Below, piece after piece: positions 50,970 through 63,499 of a DNA stretch of 64,000 nt. The DNA lies in assembly GCA_963402885.1 (NCBI GenBank), contig OY727098.1:17656717-17720716 (forward strand), in the 5' to 3' direction. Position 1 is the stretch's first letter. The number at the start of each line of letters is the position of its first letter. Origin of the DNA: Antedon bifida (lineage: Eukaryota > Echinodermata > Crinoidea > Comatulida > Antedonidae). Both the position numbers and the translations under genes were made by a program. The notes under the pieces are model-generated. The model saw only the letters and a program-made list of their open reading frames with translations, was not told the DNA's origin and did no database searches.

Positions 50970-51601
50970 TGATGCCAAATACGTAACTACTTATTTATCT
51001 TGGACTGAAAAGTCAGCCATGTTTTGTACTCCTTGGTTGCAAACTTAACCCACCTAATAATATTATTATATATACTGTACTTAAATATGGGCTGTTAAAT
51101 TTAGATTTGCACAATTCCAAACAACAGGAACATTTTAGTAAATGTGTCTCTATTTGCTTAGAAAAGATGATATTCAATTGTTTTGATTGTATTGACATTT
51201 TTTAACTCCATTTGCTTATTATTAAAATACACAAATGAATAATAACTATACTAATACATATAACAAACATTTAAAAATAAGAAATTAGCTTATCTGAGTC
51301 TCCAAGTTGGTATGATGTGTAAATATATTACAAGCTAAATATTTATTTTAATCAGATTTTGTGTTATAAATATTAATTAATTATATGCATAGGATACACA
51401 TATAATTAGTAAATTTAACATTAATTGCTGTAGATTTGTAATTAAATTTTTTAATGATTAATATTTTTAATAAAGATATGAAATTAAACTATTTTGTTTT
51501 TCATACTGTTGTGCTTACCGCCTCCCTTTATTTCAAACATGTCCCTGCTGATCATTGTGAAAACGTGAGTAGCGCCCTCTTTTTTTATAGTTTTTTAAAA
51601 A

Positions 51602-54600
51602 ATGGCTGCCCCCATAGAAGTTGTTTTGACATGCGATTTGTCTGGACAAATGTGGAATACTTGTGTTTGGGATTTGAATTCAGGAACTGTGTTAAAGTCA
51701 TACTCAGGTGGAATAAGTACTTCAAAGAGTCTTAATTTTGTTGGTAGAGATTATCTGTTGTCTGCTTCACCTAGCAAGTCTGTTCTAAACTTGTGGTCTC
51801 TACACAAAAGGGTGAGTCGCCAGGCCTTCTGTGACGTGTGTCTGGGAAATCAACCAGTACTCACAGTTGTGCAAAGGATAGTGTATTCCTAATTGGTCGT
51901 TTCGTCCCTATTATAATCATGATGAGACTATAATTTAAAATGGATATAAAATAATATGAACTGATTCTAGGCCATGACTTTTTTTAATCAATGCCATGAC
52001 AAATTTGTTTAAAAAAATGTAATTTATAAACATTACATTATTTTACTGTAAAAATGTATTCATTTATTAATTGATATTATAATTATAAATTAATACATTA
52101 ATTTTAGGAACAACAACAAGTAAAGATGATTTGCCCGGGAGTTGTAAATTGTCTGACAGTGTCACCTGATGGAAGTTATTGTGTCGCAGCGATTTCCGAA
52201 AAGATATATATATGGCAGGTAATAATAATATATTTCGATTAAATTTTGTATGATAAAAATATTAATAATTTTTTTATCATTATATTGTATTTTCATGGTA
52301 GCATGCAAATATAAATCGCATTTTGGTCATGTAAAAAATGGTGTAATGCACTTTAATACTTAATACAAATCTTAATATGTTGTGTTTTTATTCAAAATAT
52401 TTGCATTTTTTCATTAAATCTTAGTTTTCAACTGGGAATTTATTAGCCGTTGTTTCAAGACACTACCAGAAAGTAACGTGCCTGTCTTTTACTGACGATG
52501 GCAGCCATTTTGTATCCGGTGGTGAAGACAACATTATCATAGTATGGTCAATGGCAAGGTTTGCAGGTTTTAAACTTCAATTCAACATTCAGACATCTGT
52601 CCATACAATACATAAAAAACAAATACATTCTGGAATCCATATATATATATATATGACGTTATCCAAATTCCTTCACTTGCACTGATGAAGGGCTAGTGTT
52701 GCCCGAAAGCTCTGCTAACTTTTCTGGCTGTTTTACTTTATCATTTTGATTTAGCTTTTCGCATTTTTTTTTTTGTATCTCCATTGAGATCCAGCCACTG
52801 ATAACCACAGCATTGTCATTTTTTCAGTAATTTGCCTTTGGATTTATATATATATATTCATATATACAATTTATCATTTAGTAAATGTTATGCACAATTT
52901 CTTGCACAATGTCAAATTTCAAAAATTAGCTGTGGTGTACTGTAAAAATAAAATAAAATACACCCTACCATGCTTTTAATTATAATAATAATTTTAATTT
53001 TTTTCTTGTTTCTTCTTTACAATAGTCTATTACAAAAAAGTAATACTTACCAGCAATCTATAGAACCATTGCATATCTGGTCACAGCACTCTCTACCAAT
53101 AACTGATGTTTACTGCGGAACTGGTTTTCCCCATTCAAGAGTGGTCTCAACCTCACTTGATCAAACATGTAAAGTAAGTACTGTGTGTACACACAATTTA
53201 AAACCCCACTAAAAAAGCACTGGTCTAACCACCTGTTAAAATACAGCCCATATGAATCAAAGAATATGTTCTGGTGAAGAAGGGCCCAGAAGCATTAATG
53301 TTTTAAGTCTTGAAATCCAGGTAGGTAGGTAGGTAGGTAATATAATGATAATAATAATTATCTTTTGTATAGCGCTTGACCAAAATAAATGGTCTCTAAA
53401 GCGCTACAACCACAAGGCTCTTTTCGCTTTTAAAACATTGAAAAAGAAATAACATTTTTCTGTCTGGCTTTACAAAATTTAAAACTCTGTTGTATCCAAT
53501 TGTAGGATAATAATAATAATATAAAATGAGAGCAAACAAGTTTTAGTGAGTTTTAATTTATATTTAGTTATGGGACATGGCGTCTGGAGAACTGTTGCAA
53601 AACTTTGTGTTTGATGTCCCTCTACATTCTGTCGTCATGGATTCTGCAGAGTATCGTTTGTTTGTTGGTGGTGCTGACGGAAACATTTTGCAACTAAATC
53701 TTTTTAGTAACGTAATTATTCTGTTATCTCATTTTTTTTATTTGAAATCAAAAACTAGTCAATTGAGATTATATTATAGGTCCAGATGATGTCAGGCACA
53801 TTTATATGCATAGGTCATAGGTCATCATCTCAAATAGTGGCTTGCATAGTATCCACCTACATCTTTTTGCATGAAATCATCAACTTCAACTATATAAAAA
53901 TAGTAATATACTGCAAGAGTAAAAATAATGGCATTAACTTGCAAGTATTTGGCAAATACAACTGCAAAAAAGATTACATTAAGTTCAGCACTCATTTTAG
54001 GCCCTGGTAATGTAAATGGGGGGTAGCCTGCAACTTGCACTACTGTGCTGAATTGCGCACAGGTGTGGACGAAACATACCACAACTTTCTTCTCCCCTAA
54101 GGGTCTCTTCGTGTCGAGTGCTGCCACCAAACGGTGCCTATTTGTCTGTCCACAATGACAGGGGATGAATGGACCAGCATACCGGGGTAACCCCCTACTT
54201 TTCCGATTTCAAAATCCTAGGTCTGCCACTACTGACTAGAACATGTATTTGTATAAAGGCGGTACATGTAGTATAGCAGTATATATGGAAATGCTATACA
54301 AGTATAATTCATTCTAATTGAAAATGTATTAAAATGGATTAAATATTAATTATTTTGATTGTTTAATGTCTACATGCTTTATCTTACAGCCTTGTAAAAT
54401 AGATTCAGACAATAAACAGGAAACACCTGACATATTCAAAGGTCATAGGTTAGTTAAAAATCTGGCACTGGTCTTGTTCTTTGTTTGTAGCAAATTCATA
54501 CAACTGTGAATAGAGATATATTTGAAAAAGAATAATAATTACTGAGGCATAACAGTGTCCTCTTGTCCCTGTCAAATGTTATTACATATCAAGATTATGA

Positions 54601-56574
54601 AATTAACAATTTAATTATTTTTGTTAGCAATAAAGTAACATGTTTATCAGTATCAATGGATGGCAGTAGACTTGTGTCGGGTAGTCATGACAACACAGCA
54701 CGCATATGGGATGTTTCAAGTAGACAGTGTGTGCGTACACTAAAGCATAAAGGTAAGTTCTGTATCTATAATGACTTGAAGATGTCAGTTAATAAAAAAT
54801 GTTTGTTTAAAGCTCTGTCTACACTATCAAACTTTATGTGACAAAATATGTGATGTGCCCACATATGGACATGATGATGTCATATCACTACCATATTTAA
54901 GCATATCACTACAATGTTTGGGCACATCACACTTTTTGTGTCAAACTAGTTTGATAGTGTTGACAGAGCTTTAGGACTGTAGACGGAAGGAGGCGATAAT
55001 CTATGCGTATAAGCCCAGTACACACCATTCCCTTTGCATTTGAGGGCTATATTTGGTTGGTTACTCCTTCGTCTACTGTCTCGAAATAAAAGCTCCCCAA
55101 AATATATAAGCCCTGGTGTATATCATCTATCCCAGGAGAGGATCCAGGATTTGTTTAAACATGGGAGCGCTAACATATAACATTTATAATCTGTCAAAAA
55201 TAGATATCAATATATAGCTTTCAAGAGAGGAGGCTGCAAGCCCCTAGTGTTATCCCCTGTATCCTGCTGCGATGCCAAAGCATATCTCCCAACTTTAAAA
55301 TCGGAATAAACATATATTTTGTTTAAAACTCATGATAATCCAACAACAGTGAAAGTAAGAATACAAATTGATGGAACAACTATTATGTACAAATAATTAT
55401 TACTTTTTTTCTGTAATTTTTCATTATTGTTAATCTATTTTATCACATGATTCTAAGAAAAGTTCTGATGTCACCTGTGACGGTAGAGTAAATTTGTACA
55501 GCAATTAAGTGTGCTTTTGTTTAATCATGTCACCATCATGGGTTTGGTTATGTTTATTTGTATTGTATTATCATGTTTTTAATTGACGAAATGAAAAATG
55601 AATTTAAGAATTGAACTCTCATTAAGTGTCCTATTTTCATTTATTTATTTCACAGGGCCTGTATCAAATGCTGTAATCAAGGTGCCACCTAGGAAAATGT
55701 TCAGTGCTTTAAACAAATCAGGACTTCCCATCAAACCATTCAAACGACATGTTCATGTTCCTGCTACAGGGTCAAAGGTCGGAAACCAAACTTCAAGAGA
55801 GTCTGTTGAAATTAGGACAAGGCATTCATTTACTTCAACAAACTACACAGTAAGACCAAGATTTCAGTTTCATAATGTCATCAAAACTATTTTGTTTGTC
55901 GCCGTTTGTTTCAATTTGAAATTAAAACATAATAATAATACGTCGATCTTATATAGCGCTTAATGCACAAAGCCTCTAAGCGCTTAATAGATGTTTCAAG
56001 GGTAATTATCATCTGACACCTGATGCAAATAAAAGAAATAACGAGGTAGATATAGCCTAGATGTAAAACCAAATCTAGCAAACAACATTTTTTTAGAACC
56101 TCTAGTAAGAAGACAACTTTGGAACCAAAAATATGTCTCCTCAATAGGTTTTCCCTGTATATCAGTTGTCTGTAGTTAAAATATATATTTCCCCTTGTTC
56201 TCTTTATGACAAAGTGTCCCCTGAATAGGGGTGTCCCAAAGAAGGGGCTCTACTTTATGTTTATATGTGTTTGATATAATAATACGGAATTGTTTGGTTT
56301 TTTTATAGGATCCAATTGAACCTTTGGTAGAGTTAGTTAAAAAGGTGAAGTAAAATATTTATTCTTTTTGTTTTTGATAAATTTATAGCAATTGATTGCT
56401 ATGTTTGATTAATTCAATAGATAAAACTGAATGTTAAACATTATGTATTTGGTTATCTTTCAGAATGATAATGTTTATTCCCAGTTGCCAGCGGAAAACA
56501 ATCAAGAGCTTCAAAAAGTAAAGAAGTTGAATGAAGAATTGTACACGTTTACAATAAAACAACTTGTGCAATAA
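51602..56574 (+). CDS. WDR18: WD repeat protein WDR18 (Ipi3 homologue)
   Basis: This is a beta-propeller subunit of the PELP1-TEX10-WDR18 (rixosome) complex, which works in the nucleolus on 60S ribosome maturation and ITS2 removal. Ten exons: 51602-51811, 52108-52218, 52425-52558, 53026-53173, 53568-53711, 54390-54448, 54628-54752, 55656-55849, 56309-56344, 56464-56574. They give 423 aa in frame, against 432 in human. It opens MAAPIEVVLTCD like human WDR18. It then carries WD motifs, for example HYQKVTCLSFTDDGSHFVSGG, WSQHSLPITDVYCG and GSHDNTARIWDV. A predicted helical C-terminus LQKVKKLNEELYTF fits the family's coiled tail. Exon 9 could read through to a stop 9 bases past its donor, but exon 10 restores the conserved tail. 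Confidence 0.95.
52675..52844 (+). repeat. Dispersed repeat, copy 2, with hammerhead-like motif
   Basis: Near-identical to 65-230. The motif is base-for-base conserved: CTGATGA at 52682-52688, then the GGGC/GCCC stem, GAAA and the small AGC/GCT hairpin. TA microsatellites flank both sides, suggesting insertion into or expansion of a TA tract. It lies in WDR18 intron 3. Confidence 0.85.
53321..53340 (+). repeat. GGTA microsatellite
   Basis: Tandem 'ggta' units in WDR18 intron 4, next to an inverted SINE-type tail (53340-53405, with 'tatagcgcttgacc'). Confidence 0.85.
54808..54972 (-). mobile_element. Palindromic MITE family, copy H
   Basis: Both ends are intact ('aaagctctgtctacacta' and 'tgttgacagagcttta'). 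The core is 'gatgtgcccacatatggaca' followed by 'tgtttgggcacatcacac'. It lies in WDR18 intron 7. Copies F, G and H share orientation and the closest core sequence. Confidence 0.92.
55925..55990 (-). repeat. Inverted SINE-type tail
   Basis: 'aataataatacg' is followed by 'tatatagcgcttaatgc' and 'aagcgctta'. This is the reverse complement of the (ATT)n-ended SINE tail pattern. It lies in WDR18 intron 8. Confidence 0.5.
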
Positions 56575-56575
56575 A
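56570..56575 (+). terminator. AATAAA overlapping the WDR18 stop codon
   Basis: The last codon CAA and the stop TAA together with the next A form AATAAA. If used, the 3' UTR would be only about 15-30 bases. Another hexamer near 57775 would give a 1.2-kb UTR. Confidence 0.35.
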
Positions 56576-57852
56576 GACAATAAGTTGCACTCAAATAGAA
56601 ACATTCAGTGCTTAGTGGCGCTCTGGTTAATATGCTTGCTTACCAATTCTAGGGTCCTGTCATATTGCCAGTATTTTTTCCTATTGGTAAAAATCAGTGC
56701 CACTATCTATAGGACTGTGGTGAGACCTTAAAATGTGGTAAAGAAGTTTTAAATGCATATATTAATATAAAGTATACAAGCTTTGTTGGGGTGGGTGAGG
56801 GTGGAGGTGGTGAAACACAAACATGTACTCTGCCACCTCATACTGGCCCCAATCTAGCCCAATAATAAGACTTTTTTTAGTAATTTTATGATTAAATGTG
56901 CATTTAGGAACGTACTAAAAAGTAAAGAACAATACAAAACTGTGTACTTGGTAGAGAGCAGCCTCAATCTACTGCAATAGAACTTATCTCTACAAAATAT
57001 AAATAACACACTCAGAACTTTCTGAAGGATGTGTTAAAGCAGGCACTGAAAATGTGGGATTGCATATTATAAAGCCTATAAAAAATGTGTTAATTTTTTG
57101 TGAGCTTATATGATATGTATTGCCTTTAGAAAACATGACTGTGTATATAATGCTTTGATTTATTTTTAAAATACTTGCGTGTATGTGAAATTATACTTAT
57201 AATGACTCGTACAATTCATGTTCAATTAATCAAAGTACAGTATTATGAATATTTGATATGAATTTAATCAGATGTTATTATAAATGAAATATCCATTGCC
57301 GTAAACTGAATCACAGGTTTCAGGTGTACAATGTTTGTAAAGATGTATCATGCATCATGTTAGTCTGGGTTCCAGACGGAGTTTTGTCTTAATATTAGTA
57401 AAAAGATCAATATTTTGGCACATTTGGCGTTCCATATGTATACTACTTGAACTTGGTTTCAGACAAAAATCGAGATAAAAACAAATAAATAAAAAAAAAG
57501 GACAATGAATACGGACTTGAGGCAAGTCTAACATTATGTATGTATTTGTACACGTATAGACACCAACCCTTTTACTGTATACATCAGACATTGTACCTAC
57601 TTGATATATTATGGTATTTTATTTGTAAAGTTGATATAGTATGTTGTAGCTATTGTAATCTTTTAATCATGAATGCAAATCAGAATCTAAAAGGAACAAC
57701 TTTAATATCTAACCATGTCAATTTACAATTGTATGTATTTCTTAACACATTGCCATTCTTTGTAAATTTGTATTGAAATAAAAAAATCATACCAGGCAGG
57801 TGTTATTTGTACTATTTTCTTACAATGCATTCATGCTTAGTTATTTACCCAG

Positions 57853-58250
57853 GTACAGCCTTACCATGTTGAAACACTGGTTCTCGTCAGATCACCGAAG
57901 TTAAGCAACGTTGGGCCCGGTTAGAGTTTGGATGGTAGACCAGCTGGGGTCCCATTAGACATTTGAAATCAGCACTGCTGACTTTTTGCAGCCCCTGCAT
58001 CTAGTATCTGCCCCAGACTTGTGCCTCTCCTCTGGTTAAGGTGGGCACTGGACGAGAGAAGCGCCCTTGGTCAATGTAAGGACCAGCCAAAGGTGCATTA
58101 AACTAATTGACATGGTCGTTTACGACAGAAGTCGGCCATATAAGTTGGTGATCTACCCACCAAAGATAGCAATAATCAGTCCATGAAGCCAACTTACCCA
58201 GGTGTAACTAAGCCTCCACAATCAATTTGCGATTGAGTGGAATCAATTAT
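57853..58250 (+). repeat. 5S rRNA-derived SINE
   Basis: 57853-57955 matches eukaryotic 5S rRNA along its length. It keeps 'tctcgtcagatca', 'gaagttaagcaacg', 'gggcccggttag' and 'ttggatggtagacc', which cover the internal promoter. The 5S end ('gcctggga...') is degraded and runs into about 290 bp of unrelated sequence including 'gagaagcgccc'. A 5S head fused to a non-ribosomal body is the layout of SINE3-type elements. A lone 5S pseudogene is the alternative. Confidence 0.75.
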
Positions 58251-61103
58251 TACAGTGAGTATTCATAAATTAAACAGACCTATAATACCAAGTATGGAAA
58301 TGGTTATCTTTTATTCTCTCATTCTGATGTATATATTCAAGATAAATTTCTGTACATACACATACTATTGAAATGTTACCAAAACAAAGTACATTATGTT
58401 AATAATTTTGCCCATTTTTCAACAAAATCCCTGTACTTATAGTCAGTGTTTCATTTCATAATTTAACAATGATGTATTTGTGACGAAAAATTATTAAAAT
58501 AAATAAATCATCTAAAGATGGACGACTCTATTAAAGGGACGACCTCTATTAAGGGGTCACCCTTTTTCTTGCACCAACAGAAAATCAAATATACATGACA
58601 ATGTCACATTTTACTAAATTCCCTACAATTTTGTTGACCCTATGTTTCTGTTGCCAATAACAACTTGGGAGAAAAATGACAATAAAATAAATATCTAAAG
58701 CTTTCTTTACTTTTCATTATTATTATATCAAATCTGTTTTAAGTGCAACCTTGATATTAATGCCATGCACATGCATTACAAATCATATCAATCATTCCTT
58801 GTAACACAAACCAGGTAACTACATTTGTTTACAGCTGTAATAGCAATTGATCAAGACAATAGTTTCTCTGACAAACTTGTTTTCATCATTAAAAGGTAAA
58901 TTGTTTACACTCAAGGCAATAGACCCTCTCCTTCACTCACAATCTATAAGCTTAAATTCATGCCTGATGTCTACACTGTTGGTTACATACGGTAGGCACA
59001 ATAAATACATTTTCTAAGGTACTCTACTCCCATTGAATTTCTTTGTGAATTCCCAGACATTATGCATTTGTACTGAGGAAAAGTTAGTGTTGCACAAAAG
59101 CTCTTTCTTTCTGGCTTTCTCGTTTTATGTTAAATATCCAAAACAATAATACTGTAAAACCAACCAAAAATCCCTAAAAAACACCTGGTTTGTATGACAA
59201 GCAACAACATATTACTATTTAATAACTTATTGCTACTATATAGTGCAGCTACCAGCACAGTCAATATCTGTATATCATTGCATATCACAATACATAAATT
59301 CTAGAAATGTTAACAAAATGTACCAGACCCTTTTCTCCTTCTAATTTGATGGAAATAGTGAGTATATAACAACATTAAAGGCCATATATTTCATTATTTT
59401 CTAGAATCTATGTATGTGGTATGTAAAATAAACATTGCCTAGAGCAGGTCAAACCTGCTGATGACTTTATTATTCTTTCTACTGAAAACCTAGTTTTTGC
59501 ACCATAAAGCACTTTACAATCTAGACTATGACATACGCATGTATTGTTGACATACATCATCCCAGAAATAGAAAAAGCAAATGCATTCTACTGTACAACC
59601 TGGCCTATGACGTATGTATGCTTTGTTTGACATGCATCCAGAAGTAGAAACAGCAAAGACATAGATTTTTAAACCTTACAGGCTAACAATAGGATAAGGG
59701 GAAGTTGAAATTGCAAAAGAAAAATATATAATGAAATTTACTATACTGAAATGTGTAGTTAGGTTAGGTAGTGGGTAATGGCTATGAGTGCTCACTGGCT
59801 AAACCCAGGGCCCCAGAGCTTATGGGGCCCAGATCAACATCCCCAATGCAACTATCCCTAGTGTGTTATGCTACTGGGTTAGGGCATGATGGCGCATACA
59901 CAGGTGACTTCCCAAGTGTGTAAAAACTTACAACACCTAATGATATTCTTAGTCTGTTGAAATTCTGTTATTACAATTTTAACAAGTTAATTATATTAAA
60001 AAGAATTTTTTTTTTAAATCACTATAACATACATCAATAATTTATAACCAACTTAAATCTACAAAAGGTAAAATTTAACCAATTTAAAAACCTTGCAGAT
60101 AGTTGTACAATGGCTTCATTATTCTTTTCAACTTATAATCTTTTGAACTATATGTGTATTGTGCATCTAAATGCAAGCGCTTTAAAAGGTGGCTCTCTAT
60201 TTTGTTCTAGAATAGGCCCTTGAACAAAACCAGGATGTATACTGTACCACAATAAGCAGCAGAGATATGTTGTCATGTTAATATTAATATGACCAATATT
60301 CATGGTGTAATTCCAATATCTTTCTAAAATACTGTATGCAGGACAAAGGTATAATTTAATTGATCGTTAAAAGTTTCAGATATATACCGAGTAATAAAGG
60401 ACAGTATAATTGCTTATTGATAATTCCACATTGGATTCAGTGAAGAAACAAGTGTGTTAGTACCTGTATGCATTTGGTGTTAAAGAACAGAGTAGAAGCA
60501 ATGTAGAGAAGTGGGTATGGACAATGTTACTTCCACACCAAAAGCAAGGGTAAATACATAAGCATAGAGCAAAGTGCGATTGCTATGTTCATTGCTTCAT
60601 ACTATCTGGTGCCTAAAAGTCCCTGTTATAAAGATTATAATTGAAAGACTTTGAGACCCCATCATATTCTCCAAAACCATTATGACCATGGCAAACAACA
60701 TAAACGTTTCTTTTTATTTCTGAATAATTAAATGTGTCCATAAAATCTTGTCAAGTAACATGGTTGAAATGAAAATAATTAAGAACGAACTAAACAATGA
60801 TTCACAATACAAACTAGCGTGCACACATAACGTAACTTTGATATCTTTACATAGTTTTTTTGTTTACAAAATAGCATTGAATGCTATAATGCACATAATC
60901 ACAAGGTTTAGTTTGTATTCTATAAGTTGATGTGCAAGAAATGTTTCTTCTTTAGTTCATAGCAGATAACACCATTTTCCAGATATATTCTCCAATAAAT
61001 CTCTTTTCTATTTTTATTTTCTTGCTATTAAATAAACTTCTTTAGTATTAAAGGTTTGAGTTGTTGTGCAATTGCTGGAAACAGTCTTCTAATATATTTG
61101 TTC
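58251..61103 (-). other. Probable RNF11 3' UTR and intergenic sequence
   Basis: No coding exon was recognised. The right part follows the RNF11 stop codon on the minus strand. AATAAA hexamers occur on that strand (for example at about 60713), but the true end cannot be chosen by eye. It contains a decayed relative of the hammerhead-like repeat near 59070-59130 and the repeat copy at 59773-59835. Confidence 0.5.
59773..59835 (+). repeat. Dispersed repeat shared with 40700-40775
   Basis: Contains 'gctatgagtgctcactggct' and 'ggccccagagcttatggggc'. See the matching copy in ERMP1 intron 11. Confidence 0.65.
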
Positions 61104-63439
61104 TTAAGTATTCGCTGAATCATCATATGACATCAATAATGCAGCATCTACTGGTTCCATACACGAAGGACATGTGAAAGAACGCATTAACCAATCGTCT
61201 ATACACTTTACGTGGTACGTATGCATACATGGCAAGAAGCGTACAGGATCACCAATCTGGAAATCTATCATACATATAACACACCTAAAAGAAAATGAAA
61301 AATTGTTATAAATATCTTATTATCAGTGGAATACACAAAGTAACAGTGATTTTGCTAATACCTGGTTACCCTTACAATTAGCTGTTATCACAAGAGATAT
61401 TTACAAAAAAAAGTATAATGGACCTGGTATAGTCCAAGAACACCCTAATACATTTTAAGAAACTAGAGATAATCATACTCTTCCCGACACCATAGAGCAA
61501 TTATCATACTTATTTAACAAAGTATTTTGAGCGTTGAGATTGTTCTTAACGAAAAAGCTTGCATTGTCAACGTTTTCTATTCGATTGACGTTCTGTTGAG
61601 TAAAAATTTAAATTGAAAATTGAAAAAGTACTCAACGAATCTTATATTTACAACTAAAGTAATGTGTGTTTTATCGCTCTATGATTACGCTATCTATTAA
61701 AATGTTTTATACAGACAGTAGACCCTAATACATTTAAAAAAAAAGTTAAAGTTTAATAATTATGCTATTGTGTTAACGGGAAGAAAAACTCTAAACTAGC
61801 CAGCAATACTGAAACATTTTAATCGTTTGAACATTTTATTCATATAAGGAAATATCATGATAATAACAATGTTATAAAGGGAAAGTTTCTGTAAAAATCA
61901 CATGTAATCCATATCATTGTATCAATATCCAATACAAAGAAAAAAATTGTGTGAGGCAGTGTCTAAAGCATGGCCTAAGAAGTGATTAACAATTGTACAT
62001 TTTCCAATTCAACAATCTACTATTTAACTGTATGGTAAAATGCTCTATAAAGAAACATGCGCTTGAGGACAAAAAATGAAAGTAAGATCTTAAAGGCTAC
62101 AAGAACATTTTATCCTGGAATTAATTAATAAAGCAGTTGGGACATCGGCCAAGGAAGACATTAATTATTATTGATGGTACTGTATGATTCAACATCCACA
62201 ATGGTTCATGTTTCAGATGTAATGCTTACAATTACACTTAACTGTATGTTCATTGCATTTTTCAGAAATTTGATTATATTGGGCAGGGCCGGGAAATTTC
62301 CTGCCAACCTTATTTTTAAATCGGACACTAATAAAGAAGGTCCCGAAATTAAATTAAGTGAATGTTTGAAGGATTTTTTTACTGCATAATGATGGTATGA
62401 TTTCTCGATTTCTTTATAAGTTAGGCGCAACAAAAATGTATATTTTAGTACGTTTATAAATTGAGTTCTGGACTGTTCTTTGATTAACAACAATCTATTT
62501 TGTAAGCATTGTGGCGTTAATACTAAAAATCATTCCAGATGACTTTGTTAGGTCATGGTTGGTTATATAATAATAATTAGCTTGTATTTCCACTTTTCAT
62601 TAAGTTTAATAAAACAATTATCTTGGTGAATAATTTGATAAAGCATCTTATTAATATTGGTGTACAAATGTAAATGTTGTATGACACAACAAATTAGTAA
62701 AGAGATTGACAATTCAATTTATATAGAAGCAGTAAAACTTCTAAAGGGGCCAATCAAGGAGAGGGCTTGTTGGTGCATTGCCAGTAAATTTAAAATAAAA
62801 TTTGGCCAACTTTGTTTAGAATATTGAAAAATATCTTCTTTTATCTTTTAGATTAGATTTCATACTCTACATACTACAGTTATCATTTGACACCCTGTGC
62901 ACCTGTTACAAAAGCCATGCATTTTGACACACCGTCAATTTACTTGTTCTTTTTAAAGATCTGTATAAGAGGGAAGACATAATACTGTATGTATGCCATA
63001 AACTTGAGTCACAAACATTATAACATAAATTAAATTTTATAGCAAGACTAATAAAAATGTGATTGGTTGTCCCATTGATGGCAGAAACTGACATTTGTAG
63101 TGTTATGTAAAATTAAGGAGAATCTTTTTTCTCCATGGTCAAATCATGGAGTTATAAAATTAGATCTAATCTAATTTTATAACTCCATGGTCAAATCAAG
63201 GAACAGTGACTGGAATATTATAACACAGGCTCTGATTTTGATGTACTCAGCCATATCAACCATTTTATAGAAATTGTCACTGTGACTTACTCTCTAACTT
63301 TTTTATTGGTATCATATTTGCCTGTGGGAAGGTGTTGAATTAGGCCCATTCGTTTGGCAATTTTAACCTGTTCCTCTTCCGTTAGTTGGCTCACTGTTCT
63401 TCGCTGCCCAGGAGTCGGGTGATAAACTGGAGCCTGTTC
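61104..63439 (-). CDS. RNF11: RING finger protein RNF11, C-terminal two exons (partial)
   Basis: This is a RING-H2 ubiquitin-pathway protein that works with NEDD4-type ligases and the A20 complex at endosomal membranes. Exons: 63291-63439 and 61104-61284, joined at a split Glu codon. Together they give 109 residues of the usual ~154. The first begins EQAPVYHPTPGQRR and runs to LTEEEQVKIAKRMGLIQHLP. The second is the RING: CVICMIDF, then FLPCMHTYHVKCIDDWL, then CPSC, with all eight zinc ligands (C-C, C-H, H-C, C-C). It ends MEPVDAALLMSYDDSANT, close to human EPVDAALLSSYETN. The N-terminal exon with the myristoylation site and PPxY motif must lie beyond 64000. An acceptor TTTATAG precedes the first visible exon. 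Confidence 0.93.
63146..63188. repeat. Near-perfect palindrome
   Basis: The arms 63146-63164 and 63170-63188 are exact reverse complements (19 bp) around a five-base spacer. A direct repeat 'ctccatggtcaaatca' lies just outside on both sides. It is in the RNF11 intron and could form a cruciform or RNA hairpin. Confidence 0.85.
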
Positions 63440-63499
63440 CTATAAAAAATAAATACAAGTCTGAATCATTAAATGGTTAAGGTGAAAATCTATAAATAG

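Noticed and set aside
54641-54751. Possibility that WDR18 exon 7 belongs to a different WD-repeat gene
   Set aside because: Phases join exactly to exons 6 and 8 and the order of blocks follows human WDR18.
62171-62493. Overlapping frames on both strands within the RNF11 intron
   Set aside because: Frames mirror each other and carry no family signature; intronic position between two well-defined RNF11 exons.
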